A DNA stretch of 64,000 nucleotides from G963665185 sp049723905 (GTDB lineage: Bacteria > Desulfobacterota > Desulfovibrionia > Desulfovibrionales > Desulfovibrionaceae). Every line of letters begins with the position of its first letter. Position 1 is the first letter of the stretch. This document shows positions 53,928 to 63,054 of the stretch, piece after piece. Position numbers and translations under genes: made by a program. Location: contig NZ_JBJKFD010000001.1 in assembly GCF_049723905.1 (NCBI RefSeq), positions 1,984,001-2,048,000 on the forward strand, in the 5' to 3' direction. The notes beneath the pieces are model-generated. The model worked only from the letters and a program-made list of their open reading frames with translations, had not been told where the DNA came from and did not search any database.

Positions 53928-54584
53928 ATGAATCCCAAATTTGTCAACATGCTGAAAGAAACTACGGAAGCCCTTATCATTGCCATTGTCCTGGCGCTCT
54001 TCATCCGGGGCTTTGTGGTGCAGGCTTTCAAGATTCCCTCCGGTTCCATGCTGGAGACACTCCAGATCGGTGACCATCTGCTGGTGAACAAGTTCATCTA
54101 CGGCATCAAGATACCCTTTACCGATATCAACCTGATAGACATTACCAAGCCCAAAGACGGGGACATCGTCGTCTTCCGGTACCCTGGCGACCCTTCCATC
54201 GATTACATCAAGCGCGTCATGGGTTCGCCCGGCGACACCATCGAAATCCGGAACAAGCGGGTCTACAGAAACGGAGAACTGCTTGAGGAACCCTATGTGA
54301 ACTACGCAGCCATGGACCCGTACGTGCGGCCCATCGTGGTGGACGGACCTCCCGACGGCCCCGGCGGACTGCCCGCCTGCCCCGGACGCGACAACATCAA
54401 GAAGTTCACGGTGCCCGAAGGCAAATATTTTATGATGGGCGACAACCGCGACCACTCGTCCGACTCCCGTTGCTGGGGATTTGTGGACCGCTCCGCCATC
54501 ATCGGCAAGGCCTGGATCATCTACTGGTCTTGGGAAGGCCCCACGTTCATCCGCTGGAACAGGATAGGCCGAATTCTGCACTAA
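53928..54584 (+). CDS. lepB: Signal peptidase I
   Basis: 218 residues. A single N-terminal membrane helix (ALIIAIVLALFIRGFVVQAF) is followed by the catalytic Ser in PSGSMLETLQIGDHLLVNKF, the general-base Lys in YIKRVMGSPGDTIEIRN, and the box E GDNRDHSSDSRCWGFV. It cleaves signal peptides of exported proteins on the outer face of the inner membrane. It pairs with lepA, as in many bacteria, and is followed by a terminator. Confidence 0.95.
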   Translation: MNPKFVNMLKETTEALIIAIVLALFIRGFVVQAFKIPSGSMLETLQIGDHLLVNKFIYGIKIPFTDINLIDITKPKDGDIVVFRYPGDPSIDYIKRVMGSPGDTIEIRNKRVYRNGELLEEPYVNYAAMDPYVRPIVVDGPPDGPGGLPACPGRDNIKKFTVPEGKYFMMGDNRDHSSDSRCWGFVDRSAIIGKAWIIYWSWEGPTFIRWNRIGRILH

Positions 54585-54622
54585 ACGCAGCGAACCGACT
54601 CTTCCTTTGGAACGCCATCAGA

Positions 54623-54654
54623 AACGTCTCTTGTTTGCGCAAGAGGCGTTTTTT
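54623..54654 (+). terminator. Terminator of lepA-lepB
   Basis: AACGTCTCTTG pairs with CAAGAGGCGTT (one G-U), loop TTTGCG, then TTTT. Confidence 0.9.
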
Positions 54655-54814
54655 AATTCGCCACACAAACACCTGTGCCCATCACAATTGCCATTGGATT
54701 TTAAGCCCGCGAGAACGTATACAGAGGATGTCCGTCGAAATAGACGGCAGAACATGAACCGCCCGCCGCCTTCTTTCGGGCCTGTGCAGCGGGCACAACC
54801 CCACAAACGTGACC

Positions 54815-55807
54815 ATGAAAATACTTGCAGGCGACATCGGCGGAACCAACACCAGGCTGGCTGTTTACACCACGGAAGAACGGCTTAGCCCGGTAACTCC
54901 AATCAAAAAATACACCAACAGGCAGTTCAAGGGGCTTGACGAAATCATCGCGGAATTTCTGGATGGTTCGCCCCATGCCGACCATCTGGAAAAAGCCTGT
55001 TTCGATGTTGCCGGTCCCATTATCGACAACCGCGTGGACGCCACCAACCTTCCCTGGAGCATCCGGGCCTCCGAACTTGTGGAAGCTTTGGGCGGCCTGC
55101 CCGTCACCCTGCTCAACGACCTGGAAGCCATGGCCTACGCCGTTCCTCATCTTTCCCAAGACGACCTGCAGGAAATCAACCCAGGCAAACCGCAGGACAA
55201 GGCACCCAAGGCCATTGTCGCTCCGGGCACGGGACTGGGCGAGGCGTACCTTACATGGGGCGGCTCATGCTACCAGGCGCACAGCAGTGAGGGCGGACAC
55301 ACGGACTTCGGCCCGCGTACCGATACGGAGATGGAGCTGCTGGCCTACCTGCGCAAAACCCTGCACCGGGTGAGCTACGAGCGGGTCTGTTCCGGCATGG
55401 GCACTCCCAACCTGTTCAATTTTCTTCGCGACACGGGCCGCTACCCGGTCCCTGAAGCTTTGCAGGCCGAACTGGACGCCAATCCGGACATGACTGCTGT
55501 CATACTGGGCAATGGCATGAAAAATCCCGACAAGTATCCCATCTGCAAGGCCGTACTGGACCTGTTTGTCGCCATCCTCGGTTCAGAAGCAGGCAACCTC
55601 GCGCTCAAGCTGGGGCCCCACGGCGGACTGTACGTGGGCGGAGGCATCCCCCTGCACATTGCCGAAGCCGTGCACAGCGCCGCCTTTATGGAAGCCTTTT
55701 TGGACAAGGGCCGCCTGAGCCCCATGGTAAAGGAAATTCCGGTGTACCTGATCACCAACTCCGACCCGGCACTGACCGGATCGGCAGCCCACGCCTTGGA
55801 ACTCTAA
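54815..55807 (+). CDS. glk: Glucokinase (proteobacterial type)
   Basis: 330 residues. It phosphorylates glucose with ATP. The phosphate loop is MKILAGDIGGTNTRLAVYTT; VTLLNDLEAMAYAVPHL holds the catalytic Asp; VAPGTGLGEAYLTWGG and HSSEGGHTDFGP bind sugar and phosphate. Family members have about 320-340 residues. GTG 54809 is an alternative two codons upstream. There is no close operon partner. A 21-bp tandem repeat starts one base after the stop. Confidence 0.9.
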   Translation: MKILAGDIGGTNTRLAVYTTEERLSPVTPIKKYTNRQFKGLDEIIAEFLDGSPHADHLEKACFDVAGPIIDNRVDATNLPWSIRASELVEALGGLPVTLLNDLEAMAYAVPHLSQDDLQEINPGKPQDKAPKAIVAPGTGLGEAYLTWGGSCYQAHSSEGGHTDFGPRTDTEMELLAYLRKTLHRVSYERVCSGMGTPNLFNFLRDTGRYPVPEALQAELDANPDMTAVILGNGMKNPDKYPICKAVLDLFVAILGSEAGNLALKLGPHGGLYVGGGIPLHIAEAVHSAAFMEAFLDKGRLSPMVKEIPVYLITNSDPALTGSAAHALEL

Positions 55808-55808
55808 G

Positions 55809-55934
55809 AATTCCGGTCTGTGCTCTGGTAATTCCGGCCTGTGCTCTGGTAATTCCGGCCTGTGCTCTGGTAATTCCGGCCTGTGCTCTGGTAATTCCGG
55901 CCTGTGCTCTGGTAATTCCGGCCTGTGCAGGGGC
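55809..55934. repeat. 21-bp tandem repeat, five full units and one partial
   Basis: The unit AATTCCGGCCTGTGCTCTGG plus T is repeated head to tail with a single base change in unit 1 and divergence at the end of unit 6. It starts directly after the glk stop. Being a multiple of three, it leaves frames open on both strands. Confidence 0.95.
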
Positions 55935-56456
55935 GTGGCAGCCATGCCCCCGCGCATGCCGACCGGCATCAGAATTTGGGGGGCCTGTTGCCCTCCGTCC
56001 GCCGCCTGGAACACCATATTGCAGCTCCCACGCCCCCTGACAGCCGCCCCTCTCCCCTCCCAGAGGGCTTATTTGGGAGCTTATTTTTTGGAAGGCACGT
56101 ATTCGACCGACCACATGGCCGCACTTTCAGGGCTATCGCGGCATCCCCTCCCGCCGTCCAGAGCGGCGAAATCGGACCGCAGACGGTTTTCAATATCCTG
56201 AGTTCCAGCGAAAGACTGAACAAAAAATACGAAAAATGTATTTTTACCACACCATCAGACTCTTATTCTGCTTTTGAATCGACAAAAAGAGTCACCCGAA
56301 GCATTTTGCCCACTTAAAACACATTTTTCCCCTTCAAAAAAGCTTCACATCACTAATTTGTTGTATAAAAAAGCACCATTATTCCATTTTTGTAAAACTA
56401 ATATTTTATCTGATTATACAACATGTTGTTTTTATTAACTTTTGCAGTTTTCGTAT
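55935..56456. other. Intergenic region upstream of nifA
   Basis: No supported gene. The left half is GC-rich with a Pro-rich look in translation; the right half (from about 56210) is strongly AT-rich, typical of a promoter region. TGTTGTATAA (from 56359) and TTATACAACA (56414-56423) form an inverted pair about 45 bases apart, and ACAACATGTTGT is a small palindrome at 56418-56429. These could be regulator sites, perhaps for DNA looping to the sigma-54 promoter. Confidence 0.4.
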
Positions 56457-56472
56457 TGGCACGATAAATGCT
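56456..56472 (+). promoter_or_regulatory. Sigma-54 (-24/-12) promoter of nifA
   Basis: TTGGCACGATAAATGCT matches the consensus TTGGCACG-N4-TTGCT at nearly every position, with exactly 10 bases between GG and GC. The expected transcription start, about 12 bases past the GC, falls at about 56482, only one or two bases before the nifA ATG. Confidence 0.8.
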
Positions 56473-56483
56473 TAATAGAAAGC

Positions 56484-58103
56484 ATGTCACCTCGTGTACG
56501 CCAACTCAAGCTTTCCGCACTGCTCGGCATCTGCCAGGTCATCGACAAGGCACTCGACATTGAGCAGACCCTTGCGGACATACTCAGGATACTGTCGGAG
56601 CAGTTGGCTATGCAACGCGCTACGGTGACGTTGTACGACAAACGCTCCGGCCTGCTGAACATCAGCGCTTCCTACGGACTGCGACCCGAAGAAATCCGTC
56701 GGGGGGTCTACCGCCTGGACGAAGGGGTTACCGGACGCATCTTTCTGACGGGAGAGCCGTACTACGTGCCGGACGTCAGCCGCGAGCCCCTTTTTCTGGA
56801 CAAGACAGGGGCCCGCAGGGTGCAAAAAAACAAACTGTCTTTCCTTGGCGTTCCCATCCTCATGGGTGGGGAATCCATGGGCGTTCTCAACGTGGACAGG
56901 TTGTTTCTGGACGATGTCGAAGTCGAGGAAGATATCGACTTTCTATCGGCCGTTGCCACGCTTATCGCCCAACTCGTCAGTCTCAACGAAAAAATTCGCA
57001 AACGCGAAGAAGTGCTCAAGGCGGAAAACGTCCAGCTCCGCAGTCAGCTTTCGCGCGAGAACCGCGGGCCCTACATCGTGGGTCGTTCCCATGCCATGAA
57101 GGAGGTCCAGCGCCAGCTCGAACGTGTCGCGCCCACCAAAGCCACGGTCCTGCTCCTTGGGGAGTCCGGGGTGGGTAAATCGCTCATCGCCCGCATCATC
57201 CACGAACTGTCCGACCGCAAGGCCTATCCCTTCATCAAGGTGAACTGTGCCGCCATTCCGGAAAACCTGCTGGAAAGCGAGTTGTTCGGTTCGGAAAAAG
57301 GCGCCTTTACCGGTGCCACCCGCACCCGCCCGGGACGCTTTGAGGAAGCCTGCGGAGGAACCATATTTCTGGACGAAATCGGCGAGCTGGCCATGCCGTT
57401 GCAGGCAAAAATGCTGCGCGTGCTCCAGGACAAGGAGTTCGAACGGCTCGGGTCCAGCCGAACCAGAACCGTGGACGTGCGCATCATTACGGCCACCAAC
57501 CGGGACCTCAGCCAGCTGGCTGCCAACGGAGCCTTCCGGCCCGACCTGTACTACCGCCTGAGCGTCTTTCCCATTACCGTGCCGCCCCTGCGGGACCGCA
57601 AGGAAGACGTGGCCGGTCTGCTCAACCATTTTCTCAACAAGGCCACCCACGACTACGGCCGCACCCTCTCCCTCACCCCGGAGGCACTGGACGCCCTTAC
57701 CGGATACAATTGGCCCGGCAACGTCCGAGAGATGGAAAACCTCATCGAACGGCTCGTCATCATGGCCGATCAGGAACGGGTGGGCATGAACTTCATCCAG
57801 AACCACCTGACCGCAACAAATTCCAGTGCGTCGGGAGCTTCCGGAGAAGCTTTCGCCGTGCAGCCGGAATACTTTCCCCAACAGGACGAGACGGATATCG
57901 GCTACCACCTGCCAGCGGGGGCCTCCCTGGCAGACATGGAACGCCACGAAGTGGTGGCCGCCCTGGAACGCACCGGATGGGTGCAGTACAAGGCCGCGGC
58001 CGAGCTGGGCCTTACCCCGCGCCAGATGGGCTACCGGGTCCGCAAGTTCGGCCTGGAAACCGTTATTGCCGAAGGCCGAGCCAGACAGCGGCGCAGCAAG
58101 TAA
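56484..58103 (+). CDS. nifA: NifA-type sigma-54 activator
   Basis: 539 residues. An N-terminal GAF domain (about 20-175: VIDKALDIEQTLADILRILS) is followed by an AAA+ domain with LLGESGVGKSLIARIIHELS (Walker A), GAFTGATRTRPGRFEEACGG (the GAFTGA loop that contacts sigma-54) and TIFLDEIGELAM (Walker B). A C-terminal Fis-type HTH is YKAAAELGLTPRQMGYRVRK. It should activate the nif operon, which converges from the right. ATG 56484 (MSPRVRQLK) is the likely start; an upstream ATG lies within the sigma-54 promoter. Confidence 0.9.
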   Translation: MSPRVRQLKLSALLGICQVIDKALDIEQTLADILRILSEQLAMQRATVTLYDKRSGLLNISASYGLRPEEIRRGVYRLDEGVTGRIFLTGEPYYVPDVSREPLFLDKTGARRVQKNKLSFLGVPILMGGESMGVLNVDRLFLDDVEVEEDIDFLSAVATLIAQLVSLNEKIRKREEVLKAENVQLRSQLSRENRGPYIVGRSHAMKEVQRQLERVAPTKATVLLLGESGVGKSLIARIIHELSDRKAYPFIKVNCAAIPENLLESELFGSEKGAFTGATRTRPGRFEEACGGTIFLDEIGELAMPLQAKMLRVLQDKEFERLGSSRTRTVDVRIITATNRDLSQLAANGAFRPDLYYRLSVFPITVPPLRDRKEDVAGLLNHFLNKATHDYGRTLSLTPEALDALTGYNWPGNVREMENLIERLVIMADQERVGMNFIQNHLTATNSSASGASGEAFAVQPEYFPQQDETDIGYHLPAGASLADMERHEVVAALERTGWVQYKAAAELGLTPRQMGYRVRKFGLETVIAEGRARQRRSK

Positions 58104-58185
58104 ACGCTTTTCCGTATTCCGCCTGATGAAATGCAACGCCACGGCATTTCCTCAATTTTCATAACCTCCTGAGGAGTTGGTTATC

Positions 58186-58217
58186 GGCCGGGACATGCCA
58201 TGTGTTCCGGCCTTTTT
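58186..58217 (+). terminator. nifA terminator
   Basis: GGCCGGGACA and TGTGTTCCGGCC form a strong stem followed by TTTTT. A second palindrome (ATAACC...GGTTAT) lies just before it. Confidence 0.85.
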
Positions 58218-58344
58218 CATGCAAAATTGCCCGTGCCTTCTTCCCCTTCTCCCTTCTCTCTTTCCTGCCAAGACCAGCCCAGACCATGTCTCGGCCCGCC
58301 TTCATTTGCCAGGTTGCACTCTCCCCCTTTTCACCAGCCCATAC

Positions 58345-58383
58345 AAAAAAGGAGGTCCCGGTGTCGGCACACACCAGGACCTC
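58345..58383 (-). terminator. Terminator of the nif operon after nifB
   Basis: On the minus strand GAGGTCCTGGTGT pairs with ACACCGGGACCTC (one G-U), followed by CTTTTTT. It faces the nifA terminator across about 125 bp, so the two units are well separated. Confidence 0.9.
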
Positions 58384-58438
58384 GTGATGGGAGGGGGCTC
58401 CCTATTTGGCAGCCCCAATGGGAGTTGGGTAACTTTTC

Positions 58439-59707
58439 TCAGCCGCAGCCTTCTCCGCCGCCGGAGCAACCGCCGCCGCATGCCCTGGCCTTGCGGGCCG
58501 AAAATGCGCTCAGGTCGCCGGTGCGGTACAGCGCGTCCAGATTGTCGGTAATAAAGCCGCTGACCGCGTGTGCGGGCAGACCGTTTTCTTCCAGCAACAG
58601 CCTGGGCGTATCCCCCATGGCAGCCACCAGCACGGCCCGGCAGTCTTTGAGCACATCCGCCAGAGCGGCCCAGCGTTTGGCTCCGCCGCCCGAAGCAGGT
58701 GCGGCGCGATCCATGATTTTGCAAAATCCGGAACCGCTGGGCGAGGGCCCCCAGATCTGAAATGTTCTGGTTTCACCCAAATGCATGTTCACCAGCAAAC
58801 CTTCCCGCGTAGCCACCGCAACATACGGCCTGCTCTCGTTCTCGGAAGTCGGCAGCAAACGCGAACACTGGCTCAGGGTTTCGGCAAACTCACCGGAACG
58901 ATCGGCTTCCAGCAGCCCGACGGCGTCGGCACGGCAGCGCTTGCAGTGCGTCATCTGGGTTACGTGGACCCCCGCCACTTTGCGCAGTTCCTTGATCATG
59001 GCGTGTGTGGGTTCGGGCACCGCGGCAAACGGCGTGTCCGCGGTCGGGTACAGCGGGATGCAGTTCTGCAGCGTTGCCCCGAGTTCGCCAGCCACCTTGG
59101 CGACTTCTTCAACGTGATGGTCGTTGACGCCGGGCACCACAATGGTGTTGACCTTTACGATTATGCCGCGCTCCACCAATCCCTTTATGGACTCAAGCTG
59201 ACGCTCGATGAGAACCTTGGCGGCATTGCCTTTGCGGTAGATGACCTTTCCGTCACGAGCCCAGGAATAAATTTTTTCACCGATATCCGAGTCCACCGCG
59301 TTCATGGTGATGGTGGCGTGGGTCACTCCCAACTCCTTGAGCCTGTCCAGATAGGGAGGCATGTTCATGCCGTTGGAGGACAGACAGAACAGGAGGTCCG
59401 GGTAGTGTTCCTTGGCCAGGCGCATGGTTTCCAAGGTTTCCACCGGGTTGGCCATGGGGTCGCCGGGCCCGGCAATGCCCACCACCGTGGTATTGGGCGC
59501 GGCGGCCATGACCTTGTGCAGATATTCCAGGGCCTGATGCGGTTTGAGCACGGACGAGGTGACCCCGGGACGCGATTCGTTGACGCAATCGTACTTGCGG
59601 TTGCAGTAATTGCACTTGATGTTGCACTTGGGCGCGACTGGCAGATGAACACGTCCGCATTGTCCTATGGACGACTTGTCGAAACAGGGATGCTTTTTCA
59701 CGGTCAT
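58439..59707 (-). CDS. nifB: Nitrogenase cofactor biosynthesis protein NifB
   Basis: 422 residues. It is a radical SAM enzyme that fuses iron-sulfur clusters into the carbide-containing NifB-co, the FeMo-co core. The radical SAM motif is PKCNIKCNYCNRKYDC (CxxxCxxC). GIAGPGDPMANP and later MTHCKRCRADAVGLL are NifB-specific. The C-terminal NifX-like domain begins about residue 300 (LLVNMHLGETRTFQIWG), and the tail is Cys/Gly-rich (CGGGCSGGGEGCG). It is last in the minus-strand run, 12 bp after nifN. Confidence 0.95.
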   Translation of the reverse strand: MTVKKHPCFDKSSIGQCGRVHLPVAPKCNIKCNYCNRKYDCVNESRPGVTSSVLKPHQALEYLHKVMAAAPNTTVVGIAGPGDPMANPVETLETMRLAKEHYPDLLFCLSSNGMNMPPYLDRLKELGVTHATITMNAVDSDIGEKIYSWARDGKVIYRKGNAAKVLIERQLESIKGLVERGIIVKVNTIVVPGVNDHHVEEVAKVAGELGATLQNCIPLYPTADTPFAAVPEPTHAMIKELRKVAGVHVTQMTHCKRCRADAVGLLEADRSGEFAETLSQCSRLLPTSENESRPYVAVATREGLLVNMHLGETRTFQIWGPSPSGSGFCKIMDRAAPASGGGAKRWAALADVLKDCRAVLVAAMGDTPRLLLEENGLPAHAVSGFITDNLDALYRTGDLSAFSARKARACGGGCSGGGEGCG

Positions 59708-59719
59708 GGCAGTACTCTC

Positions 59720-61099
59720 CTAAATATATCCCCAGCCGATGGGACTGTCGGACTGTTTCTTGGCTATCAGGGCATTGACCACGCGGTCGTACAATTCCTG
59801 GGTTCCTTCGTAGCTGAAGGTCTTCAGGCGCTGGCCGCCAAAACGGTCATGGATGGGAAAACCCAGACGGACCAGGGGGACGTTCCACTCGCGGGCGTAA
59901 CGCTGGCCCTTGGAATTGCCGAACACGATGTCCGGGCTCATGGTCCCGGCTTCGGCGGCAATGTCGTAAAAATCCACGCCCTCGCGTACAACCGGCATTT
60001 CGGGCAAAAGGTCGCCGCACAACGACTCTATGGCCTTGGCCACGCCCTTGCCTTCGGCACCTGTGCCGACCAACACCGGACGTATGCCGATTTCCGCCAA
60101 AAATGCGGTTACGGCCACAACCAGATTTTCGTCGCCGTACACCACGGCCTTCTTGCCAAACACGTACTTGTGTCCGTCCACGTAGGCGTCCACCAGGCGT
60201 CCCCGTTCCAGCTCGTAGCGGCGGGGCATGTCGTCCAGAGCGGCGATTTCGCACAAAACCTCGTGCAGTGCGTCGGCCCCGCGGATTCCCAGGGGAACGG
60301 GCAGGCGATGATTGCTCACGCCAAAGCGGTCTTCCAGACAGATGCCGCCGGTTTTGGGCAGCAGGCAGGAGCCGAATTCCAGGGAAGCGAACACACCGGG
60401 CAAGGCCTTGATCTCTTTGACGGGTGTGCCGCCCGGAGCGATGGGCTCGTAGTCTTCCAGGGTCGGACCATCCAGGGTTTCGGAAACATCGGGCAGAATG
60501 GTCGCCGTCAGTCCGTATTCGCGCACCACGTCCTTGATCACACGGATATTGCCCGGAGTGGTCATGCCGGGGAATACGGCCACCCTGTCCGCCGTCACCT
60601 CGCCCTTGGCTGCTGCGGGATCGGCCAGCTGATCCACCATGGCATGCACTGCCAGATGAAAACCGTCCGAATGGGTCCCCTGGAAGCTGGGCGTGGACAC
60701 ATGCACCACGTCGGGCAGGTCCAGATCGCCGAATTCCTGGCGGAACTCGTGCAGGATGAGCCGCATGTCGTCGCCGATGGTCTCGGTCAGACAGGTGGAG
60801 GCCACGCCGACCATGGTCGGGTTGTACTTTTTCATCACATTGAGGATGCCCTTCTTCAGATTGGGGCCCCCGCCGTAAATGGCGTTCTTCTCGCCCAGGG
60901 CGGACGAGGCAATGTCTATGGGTTCGCGGTAATGGGAAATTATGTAACGGCGCATGTAGGTGGCGCAGCCCTGCGAACCGTGCAGAAACGGTACGGCACC
61001 TTCCACGCCCTTGAATGCCAGGCTGGCTCCCAGCGGGGTGCACAGCTTGCAGGCGTTGGTCGTGGACACGTAGTTTTTCTTGGGGGGATTATTTGTCAT
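59720..61099 (-). CDS. nifN: FeMo-cofactor scaffold NifN
   Basis: 459 residues. With NifE it forms the scaffold where NifB-co matures. The N-terminal CKLCTPLGASLAFKGVEG and LHGSQGCATYMRRYIISHYR follow the NifN/NifK pattern; STCLTETIGDDM and FGSCLLPKTGGICLEDRF follow. ATG 61099 lies inside the end of nifE (11-bp overlap) with GGAGG upstream, implying translational coupling and equal output. A longer upstream frame would run through nifE and is rejected. Confidence 0.92.
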   Translation of the reverse strand: MTNNPPKKNYVSTTNACKLCTPLGASLAFKGVEGAVPFLHGSQGCATYMRRYIISHYREPIDIASSALGEKNAIYGGGPNLKKGILNVMKKYNPTMVGVASTCLTETIGDDMRLILHEFRQEFGDLDLPDVVHVSTPSFQGTHSDGFHLAVHAMVDQLADPAAAKGEVTADRVAVFPGMTTPGNIRVIKDVVREYGLTATILPDVSETLDGPTLEDYEPIAPGGTPVKEIKALPGVFASLEFGSCLLPKTGGICLEDRFGVSNHRLPVPLGIRGADALHEVLCEIAALDDMPRRYELERGRLVDAYVDGHKYVFGKKAVVYGDENLVVAVTAFLAEIGIRPVLVGTGAEGKGVAKAIESLCGDLLPEMPVVREGVDFYDIAAEAGTMSPDIVFGNSKGQRYAREWNVPLVRLGFPIHDRFGGQRLKTFSYEGTQELYDRVVNALIAKKQSDSPIGWGYI

Positions 61100-62543
61100 C
61101 ACAGCCTCCGGAGGAGCAGCCACCCGAACAGCCCGTTGAGCCATTGGCGGCCAGTTCGCCGCATCCGCACTCCGCGGACTTGGCCTTTTTGTTGGCCCGG
61201 CGCGGAACAAAGTTCCAGACCGGACTCATCACCGAGGAATGGATCTCGCGGGCAAAGTTGAGCATGCCCACAAAACCTTCCAGGGGAATCTTGCGCTCGT
61301 GGTTGTGGTCGCAAAAGCCCACGCCCAGCTTGAAGGCAATGGGGCGTTCCTTCACGCCGCCCACAAAGACGTCGACATCCTTTTCCTTGATGAACTCCTG
61401 GAGCTCCATGGGGTTGGCATCGTCCACGATGATGGTGTCGGGGTCCGTCACCTTGGCCAGTTCGGCGTAGTCTTCCTCGGTCCCGGTCTGGGAACCGACC
61501 ACGGCAACGGAAATGCCAAGGTGCCGGAAGGACTTGAGCATGGAAAAGGCCTTGAACGCGCCGCCCACGTAGACGGCCGCCTTTTTGCCTTCCAGATCTC
61601 GGCGGATGGCCTGTATCTCGGGCATGATGGCTTCCAGCTCGCCGCGCACCAGTTCCGCGGTGCGTTCCATGATGCCGGGGTCCTTGTCCTGAAAGAATTC
61701 AGCCACCTTATACAGCGACTCCGCCATGTCCTCGATGCCCAGCCAGGATACGCGACAGTGGGGGATGGAAAATTCCGCCTCCATCATCTTGGCCAGATCA
61801 AGGGTGGCTCCGGAACACTGGACCATGTTCAGGGAAGCCCCGTGGGCACGACGTACGTCGTCCACGCGGCCGTCGCCCGTTACGCTGCAGACCACGGTAA
61901 GGCCCATGCGTTCCAGGTATTTCTTGATGATCCAGGTCTCGCCGGCAATGTTGAAATCGCCGAAAATATTTACGGAAAGTTCAGGTACGTCCGAGACGTC
62001 GGCTGTGCCGATAAGCCGGAACAAAGCTTTGCAGGCGGCAAGATAGCCTTCGCGCTTGCTGCCCTTGAAGCCCTCGGATTGTACGGGAAGCACGGGGATT
62101 CCCGTAACTTCGGAAACCTTTCTGCACACGGCCTCGATGTCGTCGCCGATAAGCCCCACGATGCACGTGGAGTAGACAAAGGCGGCCTTGGGATTGTGCC
62201 GTTCTATAAGTTCAAGCAGAGCGGCTTCCAGCTTCCTTTCGCCGCCGAAAATGATGTCTGTTTCACGCAGGTCCGTGCTGAAGCTCAACCGGTGCAATTC
62301 CGGCCCGGAGGAAAGCGCGCCACGGATGTCCCATGTATAGGATGCGCACCCTATCGGGCCGTGCACCAGGTGCAGGGCGTCCGCGATGGGGTAAAGCACC
62401 ACGCGGGACCCGCAGAACACGCAGGCCCGCTGGCTCACCGCTCCCGCCAGGGATGCGCGGTTGCAGGCGATATCGATGTCGCCGCTTCCGGAGCGGACAA
62501 CCTGCGATTTACGTTCTTCAAGAATGCTGGTGTCGATGGTCAT
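61089..62543 (-). CDS. nifE: FeMo-cofactor scaffold NifE
   Basis: 484 residues. It is the alpha-like partner of NifN. Cluster-ligand and family motifs are QRACVFCGSRVVLYPIADAL, HGPIGCASYTWDIRGA and VYSTCIVGLIGDDIEAVCRK; AVYVGGAFKAFSMLKSFRHLG follows. The C-terminus is Cys-rich (ECGCGELAANG, then GCSGGCSSGGC), longer than in most NifE proteins, and could hold metal or an iron-sulfur cluster. It overlaps nifN and follows the GNAT gene by 21 bp. Confidence 0.95.
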   Translation of the reverse strand: MTIDTSILEERKSQVVRSGSGDIDIACNRASLAGAVSQRACVFCGSRVVLYPIADALHLVHGPIGCASYTWDIRGALSSGPELHRLSFSTDLRETDIIFGGERKLEAALLELIERHNPKAAFVYSTCIVGLIGDDIEAVCRKVSEVTGIPVLPVQSEGFKGSKREGYLAACKALFRLIGTADVSDVPELSVNIFGDFNIAGETWIIKKYLERMGLTVVCSVTGDGRVDDVRRAHGASLNMVQCSGATLDLAKMMEAEFSIPHCRVSWLGIEDMAESLYKVAEFFQDKDPGIMERTAELVRGELEAIMPEIQAIRRDLEGKKAAVYVGGAFKAFSMLKSFRHLGISVAVVGSQTGTEEDYAELAKVTDPDTIIVDDANPMELQEFIKEKDVDVFVGGVKERPIAFKLGVGFCDHNHERKIPLEGFVGMLNFAREIHSSVMSPVWNFVPRRANKKAKSAECGCGELAANGSTGCSGGCSSGGCDDK

Positions 62544-62564
62544 GACGCTTTCCTTACTGTAATC

Positions 62565-63041
62565 CTACTGTTTGTCTGAACCGAGTCTGAGGCTGACGAG
62601 GTGGGTTTGCCCCCAACCGATCCGCCGGTAAAAATCCAGGGCCGACGTGTTGTCCCTGTCGGCCAGAAGTTGCAGCCGCGTCGCTCCCTGTTTCCAAGCC
62701 CATTGCTCCATGGCTTGAAGCAGTGCCCTGCCTATCCCCTGCCGCCTGTGGTCCCTGCGGACCACCATATCTTCCACCAAAACGGAGTAGCCGCCCTCGG
62801 CAGTGGAAACGACAAGCTGCCCGGTGCACATGGCCACTGTTTCGCTGTCCGCTTCCGCCACCAGAATCCGTCCGGCCCCCCGGGACTGCTCATCGAGCAG
62901 CATGGCCAGCCCGTCGCGCTGACGCTGTTCGTCGGGCCGAAAATCGGCCTCTATGGAAAACAGCTCGGTCAGCAGAACGGCCATGGATCCGATATCCTCG
63001 GCACGGGCCGGACGGATTGTGTATTCTGGAGCGAAAGGCAT
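62565..63041 (-). CDS. GNAT acetyltransferase within the nif operon
   Basis: 158 residues, GNAT fold. YTIRPARAEDIGSMAVLLTEL starts the domain; VVRRDHRRQGIGRALLQAM is the acetyl-CoA loop; NTSALDFYRRIGWGQTHLV is the C-terminal motif. The start has GAGGAC 7-12 bases upstream. It sits between the ferredoxin gene and nifE. The substrate is unknown; GNAT genes in nif clusters occur in related bacteria but have no defined role. Confidence 0.85.
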   Translation of the reverse strand: MPFAPEYTIRPARAEDIGSMAVLLTELFSIEADFRPDEQRQRDGLAMLLDEQSRGAGRILVAEADSETVAMCTGQLVVSTAEGGYSVLVEDMVVRRDHRRQGIGRALLQAMEQWAWKQGATRLQLLADRDNTSALDFYRRIGWGQTHLVSLRLGSDKQ

Positions 63042-63054
63042 TTCATTGTCCTCG

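Noticed and set aside
55583..56017. Minus-strand frame with repeated PELPEHR peptides
   Set aside because: Produced by the 21-bp tandem repeat and partly antisense to glk; no start signal.
58568..61261. Plus-strand frame of 897 codons over nifB and nifN
   Set aside because: Longest frame in the area, but wholly antisense to nifB and nifN, and His/Gly/Gln-rich as expected for a shadow.
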